A stretch of 16,960 nucleotides of DNA from an uncultured Oscillibacter sp. (GTDB lineage: Bacteria > Bacillota > Clostridia > Oscillospirales > Oscillospiraceae), in contig URXS01000035.1 in assembly GCA_900551885.1 (NCBI GenBank), positions 1 to 16,960 on the forward strand, in the 5' to 3' direction. The translations under genes were made by a program, and so were the position numbers. The notes under the pieces are model-generated. The model was not told the origin of the DNA. It did no database searches and saw only the letters and a list, made by a program, of their open reading frames with translations. Every line of letters starts with the position of its first letter. Positions within the stretch are counted from its first letter, which is position 1. Of this stretch, positions 1-6,504 are shown piece after piece.

Positions 1-797
1 TGAACTCCATTTTCGGCCAGCGGGACGTGAAGGTCACCACGGAAGGTTATAACTATATTGCCATTGGCGACGACGTGTATATGTACACCGGCGTTACCTC
101 CGTCACCTCCGACCAGTCCAACATCGGCTTTTTGCTGAGCAACCAGCGGACCAAGGAGACCAAGTTCTACTCCTGTGCCGGCGCCACGGAGTCCTCGGCC
201 CAGGCCAGCGCCCAGAGTCAGGTCCAGCAGATGCGCTATGTGGCCACCTTCCCGCTGCTGCTGAATGTGGCGGACCAGCCTACCTACTTTATGGCCCTGA
301 AGGGTGAGGACGGCTTGGTGAAGATGTACGCCATGGTCAACGTGCAGCAGTACTCCATCGTCTCCACCGGCGGCACGGTGGCCGCCTGTGAGACCAGCTA
401 CCGCCAGGCTCTGGCGGACAACGGCCTCATCAGCGACACGGAGACCGAGGTGACCCCCAGCGACCAGGAGGAGGTCACCGGTGCCATCGCCGAGATCCGC
501 ACCGCTGTCATGGACGGCAACTCCTACTACTTCTTCCGGCTGGAAGGGGATGAGACTTTCTACGCCGTCAGTGCGGCTGACAGTCCCCTGGCAGTGATCC
601 TGAATACCGGAGACCAGGTCACCATCACTTACACCGCGGGAACCGGCAGCAGCATCCTCTCCGGCAGCCAGATCCGGCGGGCGGACCAGCCCTCGGAGGA
701 AATCACGCTGCCACTGCCTGCAAAGGAGGAAGCCGCTCCTCAGGAAGGGGAGACGGCGGAGATCCTGCCGGAGCAGACAGCGGAGAGTGCCGCCTGA
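1..797 (+). CDS. C-terminal part of an unrecognised protein (5' end outside window)
   Basis: The reading frame is open from base 3, so the gene starts upstream of the window. The GTG at 27 has no convincing ribosome site and should not be taken as the start. About 264 codons are visible. The first ~135 residues form a soluble-looking, Gln/Ser/Tyr-rich region that includes PTYFMALKGEDGLVKMYAMV, a string I associate with conserved clostridial proteins of unknown function but cannot name. A second region (roughly residues 155-225 counted from base 27) is rich in beta-type residues and resembles a small barrel. The last ~30 residues are an acidic, Pro/Glu/Ala-rich tail, probably disordered. No membrane segment is seen in the visible part. 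The next gene follows after 30 bp with no terminator, so the two are probably co-transcribed. Function unknown. Confidence 0.75.
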   Translation, partial: NSIFGQRDVKVTTEGYNYIAIGDDVYMYTGVTSVTSDQSNIGFLLSNQRTKETKFYSCAGATESSAQASAQSQVQQMRYVATFPLLLNVADQPTYFMALKGEDGLVKMYAMVNVQQYSIVSTGGTVAACETSYRQALADNGLISDTETEVTPSDQEEVTGAIAEIRTAVMDGNSYYFFRLEGDETFYAVSAADSPLAVILNTGDQVTITYTAGTGSSILSGSQIRRADQPSEEITLPLPAKEEAAPQEGETAEILPEQTAESAA

Positions 798-827
798 TAA
801 CTAAAAGCTCAGAAAGAAGGAGTTTCC

Positions 828-1385
828 ATGAATCAACTTCAGGAATTTGTGTCCCTGCTCGCAGGAACCTTTGACAATCACGTCCAGTTGGCGGACTTTG
901 AGGCCCGGGGCGTCACCGGATATCCTGCTGCCCGTCATGTGAATACTGTCCTCAACGACCGCATTGACGGCCTGCCGGAGGATTTCAACGGTGTCTTCAT
1001 GCTGGAGGAGAGCGATTACACGGTAAACGGCCGCACCAACCCTATGCCGCACCTGTTCCTGTTCACCCTGGAGCCGGATGGTCGGGTGAAGCTGACCAGC
1101 TACGACATGCCGGCGGGCTATACCAAGGAGACTTTCCGGGCTGAGAGCCTGGGCCGGCTGCGGTACCAGGATCTGACCCCCTCCGCCAAGTTTACCCCCG
1201 CCCTGTATGAGAAAAAGGACGGCGGCTGGGAGGGCGGCAGCGAGAGCATGTTCACCCCGGTGCTGAAATTCAAGCTGTGGGAGCAGTTTACTTCGGACGT
1301 ACTGGTGGTGTCCGAGTCTATGGAGATGAACGGTAAGCGGACCTTCGGCTACGACCAGCCTCTGGAGTACCGCCGCTGCCAGTGA
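828..1385 (+). CDS. 185-aa protein of unknown function, possibly CpcT/CpeT-like fold
   Basis: The ATG at 828 has a good ribosome site (AAGAAGGAG about 6 bp upstream), and the gene ends just before a strong terminator. It looks cytoplasmic, with no signal peptide, membrane segment or Cys cluster. The opening pattern (LLAGTFDNHVQ, then a conserved-looking P/AARH and VLNDRI stretch, then strands such as HLFLFTLEPDGRVKLTSYDM) recalls the single-domain beta-barrel CpcT/CpeT proteins by length and motif order. No phycobilisome would be expected here, and the resemblance is only my reading. It lies 30 bp behind the preceding gene and shares its transcription unit. Treat as hypothetical; the CDS call is firm, the fold suggestion weak. 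Confidence 0.8.
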   Translation: MNQLQEFVSLLAGTFDNHVQLADFEARGVTGYPAARHVNTVLNDRIDGLPEDFNGVFMLEESDYTVNGRTNPMPHLFLFTLEPDGRVKLTSYDMPAGYTKETFRAESLGRLRYQDLTPSAKFTPALYEKKDGGWEGGSESMFTPVLKFKLWEQFTSDVLVVSESMEMNGKRTFGYDQPLEYRRCQ

Positions 1386-1438
1386 GTGCACTCCGTATCG
1401 TGAAGGGGCTCCCTCCCCAGACAGTCAGATTTCATGAG

Positions 1439-1469
1439 AAAAGGACCGCCCGCAGGGGCGGTCCTTTTT
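1439..1469 (+). terminator. Intrinsic terminator after the first two genes
   Basis: A 13-bp perfect stem (1439-1451 with 1456-1468, GGACCGCCC core) with a 4-base GCAG loop runs straight into a T5 tract. The A-rich left arm would let it also stop transcription arriving from the right. Confidence 0.9.
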
Positions 1470-1491
1470 CACGCCAAATAATCGCTGCCCG

Positions 1492-1520
1492 TTGACATCC
1501 CATTTTTCGGCGGATATACT
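1492..1520 (+). promoter_or_regulatory. Sigma-A promoter of patA
   Basis: A consensus -35 TTGACA (1492-1497) is followed by a 17-bp spacer and -10 TATACT (1515-1520). The start codon of patA is about 30 bp downstream, leaving a short leader with AAAAAAGGAG and no room for a riboswitch. Confidence 0.85.
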
Positions 1521-1550
1521 GGGTTCCATGAAAAAAGGAGCGTGAATCCC

Positions 1551-2687
1551 ATGGATTTGAGACTGAACGACGCTGTGATGAATGTGGAATTGTCCGGCAT
1601 CCGCCGGTTTACCTACCTGGTGCGGGATACCCCCGGTGCCTGTGCCCTGACCATCGGGGAGCCGGATCAAAACACCCCAGGCCCCATCAAGGAGGCTGCC
1701 AAAGCCGCCCTGGACAATAACAACACCCACTATCCTCCCGGCAACGGCTTTCCCTATTTGCTGCAGGCCATCTCCAGATTTGAGGCGGAGCACCACGGTC
1801 TTCCCTACTCCCCGGATGAAATCATGGTGACGGTGGGCGCCACGGAGGCGGTATTCGTCACCCTGAGCACGCTGCTGAACCCCGGCGACGAGGTCATCAT
1901 TCCCACCCCCGCCTTCGGCCTGTATGAGGCCATTGTCCGGCTGTGCCGGGGGGTGCCGGTATTCCTGCCCACGGAGGACAGCGGCTTCCAAATCGACTCC
2001 GGGGCGCTGGCAGCGGCGCTGACGCCCCGTACCAAGGCGGTGATTCTGACCTCACCCAACAATCCCACCGGCTGTATTTACAGCAAGGAAACTCTGGACG
2101 CCATTCATGATCTGCTGAAGGACCGGCCGGTGTTCGTGGTGTGCGACGACGTGTACCGGACCCTCACCTATGTGGACGGCTATCACAGCTTCGCCGAATA
2201 TCAGGATATGCGGGACCGGATCGTGGTGGTCCAGAGTTTCTCCAAGCCCTACGCCATGACCGGCTGGCGGGTGGGCTACGTCATGGCCGACGCAGCGGTG
2301 AAGAGCCGCCTGGAGGTGTTCCACCAATACGCTGTTACCTCCGTGCCCGCCTTCATCCAGCCCGCCTGCGTCAAGGCTCTGGAGACTGATACCAAACCCA
2401 TGTTGGAGATCTTCCGCAAGCGGCGGGACTATGTCTACCACCGCTTGACGGATATGGGCCTTTCCATCCAGGAGCCCCAGGGCGCCTTTTACGTGTTCGT
2501 GGACGTGCGTAAGTACGGCATGGACTCCATCACCTTCTGTGAGCGGATGCTGAAGGAGAGCCTGGTGGGTGTCATTCCCGGCATTTACTTCGGTACGGAA
2601 GGGTACATGCGGTTGTCTTACTGCTACTCTGACGAAGACCTGAAGGAAGGTCTGGACCGGATCGAGCAGTTCATCAAGAGCCTGTAA
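1551..2687 (+). CDS. patA: PLP aminotransferase, probable N-acetyl-LL-diaminopimelate aminotransferase
   Basis: A fold-type I PLP aminotransferase of 378 aa. The Schiff-base lysine is K232 in SFSKPYAMTGWRVGY, the SPNNPTG motif is at 168-174, the CDDVY cofactor Asp/Tyr at about 199-202, and a C-terminal MRLSY Arg binds the carboxylate. The opening VELSGIRRFTYLV followed by LTIGEPDQNTP matches B. subtilis PatA (as I remember it), which interconverts N-acetyl-L-2-amino-6-oxopimelate and N-acetyl-LL-DAP using glutamate. The presence of dapA, dapB, dapH and an M20 deacetylase within 4 kb supports that role over a general aromatic or aspartate aminotransferase. I chose ATG 1551 over the in-frame GTG at 1542, because the ribosome site (AAGGAG, 1535-1540) almost touches the GTG. 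It is transcribed alone between its own promoter and terminator. Family certain, exact substrate likely. Confidence 0.9.
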   Translation: MDLRLNDAVMNVELSGIRRFTYLVRDTPGACALTIGEPDQNTPGPIKEAAKAALDNNNTHYPPGNGFPYLLQAISRFEAEHHGLPYSPDEIMVTVGATEAVFVTLSTLLNPGDEVIIPTPAFGLYEAIVRLCRGVPVFLPTEDSGFQIDSGALAAALTPRTKAVILTSPNNPTGCIYSKETLDAIHDLLKDRPVFVVCDDVYRTLTYVDGYHSFAEYQDMRDRIVVVQSFSKPYAMTGWRVGYVMADAAVKSRLEVFHQYAVTSVPAFIQPACVKALETDTKPMLEIFRKRRDYVYHRLTDMGLSIQEPQGAFYVFVDVRKYGMDSITFCERMLKESLVGVIPGIYFGTEGYMRLSYCYSDEDLKEGLDRIEQFIKSL

Positions 2688-2694
2688 GGAAAAT

Positions 2695-2737
2695 GAAAGC
2701 GGCGCCGTGCCATTGGCACGGCGCCGCTTTCTCTATG
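2695..2737 (+). terminator. Terminator after patA
   Basis: A 17-bp perfect stem (2695-2711 with 2715-2731) with a 3-base ATT loop begins 7 bp after the patA stop. The tail is only moderately T-rich (TTTCTCT). It overlaps the stop of the minus-strand mini-protein, so it probably serves both directions. Confidence 0.75.
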
Positions 2738-2918
2738 ACTTCGTCGGTCTTGGCGCCCAATAGGGACAGGTCTCACCCATGGTCCGTTTTTTTAGACGGG
2801 GATAGACGCAATGTCCGTAATCGATCGGAGCGAACGCCGTTCCGGTCTGGACAAAATGTTGCCGAAAGTGAGCGCAACTGCCGCATACAGCGGCATCCTG
2901 GGCAATATAAGAAGGCAT
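2733..2918 (-). CDS. 61-aa Cys-rich mini-protein, probable zinc-binding
   Basis: A small protein with four cysteines, CxxC at 12-15 and single Cys at 37 and 51, plus several His (CGSCAHFRQH; YGHCVYPR). This looks like a small Zn-ribbon or knuckle. The longer in-frame ATG at 2936 falls at or upstream of the expected transcript start. AGAGGTGA lies about 8 bases before the ATG at 2918, which I prefer as start. The gene is transcribed away from the XRE regulator at 3008, across a 90-bp region holding two matched operator dyads, so it is likely a target of that regulator. I do not recognise a named family. A role as partner of the regulator or as a metal or redox sensor is speculation. Confidence 0.65.
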   Translation of the reverse strand: MPSYIAQDAAVCGSCAHFRQHFVQTGTAFAPIDYGHCVYPRLKKRTMGETCPYWAPRPTKS

Positions 2919-2936
2919 CGTTATCACCTCTTTCAT

Positions 2937-2965
2937 AGTTTACTCGAAAATAGAGTGAAAATCAA
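2937..2965 (-). promoter_or_regulatory. Promoter of the Cys-rich mini-protein
   Basis: On the minus strand, -35 TTGATT (2965-2960), a 17-bp spacer and -10 TAAACT (2942-2937) are seen. The expected transcript start is near 2930, at the edge of the ribosome site, so the message would be almost leaderless upstream of AGAGGTGA. Dyad 1 (2942-2956) fills the spacer. Confidence 0.6.
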
Positions 2966-2983
2966 TACTCGATTTCTGAGTAT
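2942..2983. promoter_or_regulatory. Twin operator dyads between the Cys-rich gene and the XRE regulator
   Basis: Two inverted repeats have identical geometry: ACTC-N7-GAGT at 2942-2956, and ATACTC-N7-GAGTAT at 2965-2983. Both contain ACTCGA in the left arm, and their centres lie 25 bp apart. The first lies between the -35 and -10 of the minus-strand promoter. The second runs into TATACT (2981-2986), the likely -10 of the regulator gene. This is the expected layout for an XRE-type repressor controlling itself and its divergent neighbour. Repeats are seen; the binding protein is inferred. Confidence 0.6.
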
Positions 2984-3007
2984 ACTATCATGATCTGGGG
3001 TGATGCT

Positions 3008-3235
3008 ATGTACCTACGGCTACGGGATTTGCGGGAGGACAAGGACAAAAGTCAGTCGGAAATGGCAGTGTTGCTGGGGTGCAGCCAGCAGGCTTATTCC
3101 CGGTATGAAAACGGAAAAGCGCAGATGACTTATGAGGCCATGGATCTGTTGGCAACCTATTATGGAGTCAGCGTAGACTATCTTCTGGGCCGCACCGACG
3201 AGCCTGCGCCCTATCCAAAGAGCAGGCGGAAGTGA
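3008..3235 (+). CDS. XRE-family helix-turn-helix regulator (75 aa)
   Basis: A compact Cro/CI-type DNA-binding protein that is nearly all HTH_3 domain. The helix-turn-helix runs from about residue 17 to 40 (SQSEMAVLLGCSQQAYSRYE), with the usual LATYYGVSVDYLLGRTDEP tail that marks SinR/HipB-like regulators. There is no effector domain, so control is probably by protein contact or level. I chose ATG 3008 because GGGGTGA sits 4 bp upstream. The upstream in-frame ATG at 2990 lies only 3 bp after the putative -10 (2981-2986) and has no ribosome site. It is divergent from the Cys-rich mini-protein and probably autoregulated through the twin dyads. There is no toxin, phage or integrase gene beside it. 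Family call secure, targets inferred. Confidence 0.85.
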   Translation: MYLRLRDLREDKDKSQSEMAVLLGCSQQAYSRYENGKAQMTYEAMDLLATYYGVSVDYLLGRTDEPAPYPKSRRK

Positions 3236-3275
3236 CAGACCACTGGAGACACAAAAATTCAGCAGAAAATATGTT

Positions 3276-3309
3276 CCCCCTCTCTTTTGCGCAAGCAAAA
3301 GAGAGGGGG
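3276..3309. repeat. 15-bp perfect inverted repeat between convergent genes
   Basis: CCCCCTCTCTTTTGC (3276-3290) pairs perfectly with 3295-3309 around a GCAA loop. It lies between the convergent XRE gene and the M20 hydrolase gene, where a bidirectional terminator is expected. However, neither strand has a T tract after the stem (plus strand continues AAAAATTACG). It may be a terminator of unusual form or an mRNA 3'-end protection hairpin. Confidence 0.6.
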
Positions 3310-3314
3310 AAAAA

Positions 3315-4415
3315 TTACGCAAGCATCAAAAGCTTTTTCAGGAATTCCACACCCTTGGGCAGTACCGCCTCGTCGTCAAAGGCAAATTCCGGTGCGTGGA
3401 GCTGGGGCGTGTCCCCCACGCCCAGCAGGAAGAACACGCCGGGAGTGTACTGCTGGTAGAAGGAGAAGTCCTCCGCCGCCAGCACCGGAGCCTCCATCAG
3501 CCGGGGAGCGTCGGCTCCCAGCCGGGCCGCCACATGGGCATACAGCTCCTCGTGGTTCCAGACCGCCGGATACCCCTCGCTGAGATGGACGGTAACGGTA
3601 CAGCCGGTCTCTTCCTCCAGGGCCTTGCCGATGTCCTGGAGCTGGCGGCGGCAGAAGCGGAAGGTGCTCTCCCGGTATGTACGCAGGCTTCCCTCCAGCA
3701 CTGTGTGGCCGCTGATGGCGTTGCGGACGGTGCCGGAGACCATCTTGCCGAACCGCAGGACCCGGGGCTCCGCCGGGGGCAGGGATTCCATCATGGCGTA
3801 GGCCCGCTGGAGATAGGCAATGCCCGCTGTCAGGGCATCTTTGCCCTCGCTGGCCCGGCTCATGTGGACGCTGTGGCCCTCCACGGTGACGGTGACCTCG
3901 TTGGACCGGGCCATGAGGGGACCCGGCCGGGAGGCCACGACGCCTGCCTCCAGTCCCGGCCACAGGTGCAGCCCGAAGATCCGCCGGACCCGGTACCGCT
4001 CCAGCACACCGGCCTCACACAGCTTGCCGGCGCCGCCGGTGGTCTCCTCTGAGGGCTGGAAGATCAGCAGCACGTTCCGGGGCAGCTCCTGCAGATGGGC
4101 GGCCACGTATTCCGCCAGAGCCAGCACCATGGCGGTGTGGCCGTCGTGGCCACAGGCGTGCATGATTCCACAATGTTCAGAGGCATAGGGCAGACCGGTC
4201 TGCTCCGTCACCGGCAGGGCGTCCAGATCCGCCCGGAAGGCCACGCTCTCGTTCTGCCCGGCGTCGAACCAGGCGCAGACGCTGCCGGTGATGGGGGAAA
4301 AGATTTTGCACCCCAGGGGCTCCAGCAGGGAGCGGACGTACGCCACCGTCTGGGGAAGCTGATTGTCCAGCTCCGGGATGCGGTGAAGATGGCGGCGGTA
4401 GTCGACCACGGACAT
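3315..4415 (-). CDS. dapL: M20 family amidohydrolase, probable N-acetyl-diaminopimelate deacetylase
   Basis: A 366-aa M20D-type metallo-amidohydrolase that would remove an acyl group from an N-acyl amino acid. The metal-site motif MHACGHDGHT is at 85-94 (Cys88, His90 and His93), the catalytic Glu pair at PSEE (123-124), FGLH at 147-150, and a final His in QLHAPEF near the C-terminus. The dimerisation domain lies in between. The start is ATG at 4415, with AAGGAGG 8 bp upstream; the frame runs further 5' but has no ribosome site. It sits between patA and dapA-dapB-dapH, which points to the last step of the acetylase branch (N-acetyl-LL-DAP to LL-DAP + acetate, as B. subtilis YkuR). By sequence alone it could equally be a hippurate or IAA-amino-acid type amidohydrolase. 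Enzyme class certain, substrate inferred from context. Confidence 0.85.
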   Translation of the reverse strand: MSVVDYRRHLHRIPELDNQLPQTVAYVRSLLEPLGCKIFSPITGSVCAWFDAGQNESVAFRADLDALPVTEQTGLPYASEHCGIMHACGHDGHTAMVLALAEYVAAHLQELPRNVLLIFQPSEETTGGAGKLCEAGVLERYRVRRIFGLHLWPGLEAGVVASRPGPLMARSNEVTVTVEGHSVHMSRASEGKDALTAGIAYLQRAYAMMESLPPAEPRVLRFGKMVSGTVRNAISGHTVLEGSLRTYRESTFRFCRRQLQDIGKALEEETGCTVTVHLSEGYPAVWNHEELYAHVAARLGADAPRLMEAPVLAAEDFSFYQQYTPGVFFLLGVGDTPQLHAPEFAFDDEAVLPKGVEFLKKLLMLA

Positions 4416-4556
4416 GAAAAGGACCTCCTTGCACACAGAAAACTCACTGTCATCAATATACCACGCCGCCGGGCCGTGGAACAAGGGGCGGCGACGATTT
4501 TGTCGCTTTCCACAAGAGAGATTCCGGAAAGACTGGGGAATTTTTGAATTTTTCTC

Positions 4557-4585
4557 TTGCAACCACTGCCCGATGGTGTTATGAT
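4557..4585 (+). promoter_or_regulatory. Promoter of the riboswitch-dapABH operon
   Basis: -35 TTGCAA (4557-4562), 17-bp spacer, -10 TATGAT (4580-4585). The predicted start near 4592 falls just before the first base of the lysine aptamer, as expected. Confidence 0.8.
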
Positions 4586-4597
4586 GTCTGAAAATGA

Positions 4598-4753
4598 GAT
4601 AGAGGCGCGGATGCGACGATGCCATGGGAGCCGACGGGCGAGGAACATGGCGGAAGCAAGTCCGCCGAACTTTCCGCTCAGGTATGGGCGGGAGGTGGGC
4701 CCGTGGGAAATACCTGCGGGACTGTCCGCGGTTTCCACCGCGGGGGCGCTATC
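4598..4753 (+). ncRNA. Lysine riboswitch (L box) aptamer
   Basis: The P1 arms GATAG AGGCGC (from 4598) and GCGCTATC (ending 4753) close a 156-nt leader with the arrangement of known L boxes. These include AGAGGCGCG right after P1, a GGCGGAAGCAAGTCCGCC hairpin followed by GAAC (compare the usual GCCGAAGC region), and several G-rich paired arms before GGGGGCGCTATC. It begins a few bases after the predicted transcript start and is followed by an intrinsic terminator and then dapA. L boxes bind L-lysine and switch off expression when lysine is plentiful. The call rests on these motifs and on position; no covariance model was run. Confidence 0.9.
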
Positions 4754-4789
4754 CGCTAACAGGTCACTCCGTGCATTCGCGCGGGAGCT

Positions 4790-4826
4790 GTCGGTAGGGG
4801 CGTGTCTCTACCGACTTTTTATTTTG
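4790..4826 (+). terminator. Riboswitch expression-platform terminator
   Basis: GTCGGTAG (4790-4797) pairs with CTACCGAC (4808-4815), followed by TTTTTATTTTG, about 36 bases after the aptamer and about 75 bases before dapA. This fits transcriptional control: lysine-bound RNA would favour this stem and end transcription early. Confidence 0.85.
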
Positions 4827-4898
4827 CTCCCGCCGCCCGGGTGGGGCGGGGCCAGGGCCATTGGCCCGCGAAAAAAGAAAGTATGGAGGGCACACATT

Positions 4899-5786
4899 AT
4901 GAAGTTCGAACATCTGCAGGGATCCATCGTGGCTATGATCACGCCGTTCCATGAGGACGGCAGCGTCAATTTCGAGGTTTTGACCAATCTGCTGGAACGG
5001 CAGATCGCCGAGGGCACCGACGCCATTTTGACCCTGGGCACCACCGGCGAATATTCCACTATGTCCCACGAGGAGGACGCCGCCGTAGTGGCCCACACCA
5101 TCAAGGTGGTGAACGGCCGGGTGCCGGTGATCGTGGGCAGCGGCTCCAACTGCACCGCCACGCAGGTGGAAAAGAGCATCCAGTATCAGGACATGGGAGC
5201 AGACGCCCTGCTGCTGATCTCCCCCTACTACAACAAGGCCAATCCCGAGGGCATGTACCGCCACTTCGCCGAGACGGCGGACGCGGTCCACATTCCCAGC
5301 ATCCTCTACAACGTCCCTGGCCGCACCGGCTGCTCCATCCCGGTCTCCGTGGTGGAGAAGCTCAGCCGTCACCCCAACATCGCCGGCATCAAGGAGGCCA
5401 GCGGCGATATGTCCTATGCCATGAAGATCGCTCACTGCATCGGGCCGGACTTTGCTCTGTACTCCGGCAATGACGACATCACCGTGCCGCTCATGAGCAT
5501 TGGCGGCAGCGGCGTCATCTCCGTCTACGCCAACGTCATGCCCCGGATGTGCCATGAGATCGTGGCGGACTACCTGGGCGGCAACCAGGCCCGGGCCGTG
5601 GCCAACCACCTGAAGTACCTGAAGCTGATGAACGACCTGTTCATCGAGGTGAACCCCATCCCCGTCAAGGCTGCCATGAACCTGATGGGTCTGAACGTGG
5701 GTCCCATGCGGCTGCCCCTGTGCGAGATGAGCCCGGAGCACACCGAGACCCTGCGCAACACGCTGCGGGAGGCGGGACTGCTGTGA
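4899..5786 (+). CDS. dapA: 4-hydroxy-tetrahydrodipicolinate synthase
   Basis: A TIM-barrel lyase/aldolase of 295 aa, the usual DapA length. It condenses pyruvate with L-aspartate 4-semialdehyde in the first committed step of DAP/lysine synthesis. The Schiff-base lysine is K165 in AGIKEASGD, the catalytic Tyr is Y137 in LYNVPGRTG, and the Thr pair is T48-T49 in LGTTGEYST. ISPYYNKAN at 108-115 completes the active site. The frame is open far upstream through the riboswitch, but ATG 4899 has GGAGGG 8 bp before it and matches family starts. It is the first gene of a three-gene operon controlled by the lysine riboswitch. The stop overlaps the dapB start. Confidence 0.97.
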   Translation: MKFEHLQGSIVAMITPFHEDGSVNFEVLTNLLERQIAEGTDAILTLGTTGEYSTMSHEEDAAVVAHTIKVVNGRVPVIVGSGSNCTATQVEKSIQYQDMGADALLLISPYYNKANPEGMYRHFAETADAVHIPSILYNVPGRTGCSIPVSVVEKLSRHPNIAGIKEASGDMSYAMKIAHCIGPDFALYSGNDDITVPLMSIGGSGVISVYANVMPRMCHEIVADYLGGNQARAVANHLKYLKLMNDLFIEVNPIPVKAAMNLMGLNVGPMRLPLCEMSPEHTETLRNTLREAGLL

Positions 5787-6502
5787 AATACATTCTCATC
5801 GGCCGTGGCAAAATGGGCAAACTGATCCGGGAGACGGCTTCCGCTGCCGGGGACGAGATCCAGGCGGCCTTCGGTCATGATGATCTGGACCAGTTGGGCC
5901 GGCTGGGCAAGGTGGCCGACGTGGTGATCGACTTCTCCCGCCCGGAGGCCCTGCCGGAGATCGCCTCCTACGTCCGCCGCACCGGAACGCCCCTGTTGTC
6001 CGGCACCACCGGCTATACCCCACGGGACATGGAGCTGATCCGTTCCCTGGGCACGGCGGCCCCGGTCCTCTGGAGCGCCAATTTCTCCCTGGGTGTGGCG
6101 GTATTGTACCGGGCTTTGCAGACGGTGTCCGGCGTGTTGAAACCGGATTTCGACATCGAGATCACCGAGACCCACCACAATCAGAAGGCCGACGCCCCCA
6201 GCGGCACCGCCAAATTGCTGGTGGAGGCTCTGGACCCCCAGCACGCCCTGCGGCCGGTATATGGCCGGGAGGGCAACTGCGGCAAGCGGCAGAAGGACGA
6301 AATCGGCATCCACGCCCTGCGGGGCGGCACTGTGGCCGGCACCCACACGGTCCACTTCTTCGGCCCCGACGAGGAGCTGGAGTTCACCCACCGGGCCGCC
6401 AGCCGTCAGATCTTCGTCAACGGTGCCCTGCACATGGCCCGGCTGCTGCCGGGAAAGCCCAATGGGGTCTATGATCTGCAAAAAATCTTGTTTGGAGAGT
6501 GA
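5783..6502 (+). CDS. dapB: 4-hydroxy-tetrahydrodipicolinate reductase
   Basis: A 239-aa NAD(P)H-dependent reductase that makes tetrahydrodipicolinate from the DapA product. It has an N-terminal Rossmann motif GRGKMGK at 8-13, SGTTG at 73-77, and the signature EITETHHNQKADAPSGTA at 126-143 with catalytic H131/H132 and K135. I chose GTG 5783 as start because it begins exactly with the Rossmann strand (KYILIGRGKMG) and overlaps the dapA stop by 4 bases (GTGA), the mark of translational coupling. The earlier ATG at 5720 would add 21 residues inside dapA. It is slightly shorter than E. coli DapB, as in many Firmicutes. Confidence 0.95.
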   Translation: MKYILIGRGKMGKLIRETASAAGDEIQAAFGHDDLDQLGRLGKVADVVIDFSRPEALPEIASYVRRTGTPLLSGTTGYTPRDMELIRSLGTAAPVLWSANFSLGVAVLYRALQTVSGVLKPDFDIEITETHHNQKADAPSGTAKLLVEALDPQHALRPVYGREGNCGKRQKDEIGIHALRGGTVAGTHTVHFFGPDEELEFTHRAASRQIFVNGALHMARLLPGKPNGVYDLQKILFGE

Positions 6503-6504
6503 CT

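Noticed and set aside
2693..2993. Small plus-strand frames between patA and the XRE gene
   Set aside because: They overlap the terminator, the Cys-rich gene and the operator region, with basic, low-information translations and no ribosome site.
4557..4898. In-frame N-terminal extension of dapA
   Set aside because: The stretch is the lysine riboswitch and its terminator, with the promoter at its start; dapA family starts fit ATG 4899.
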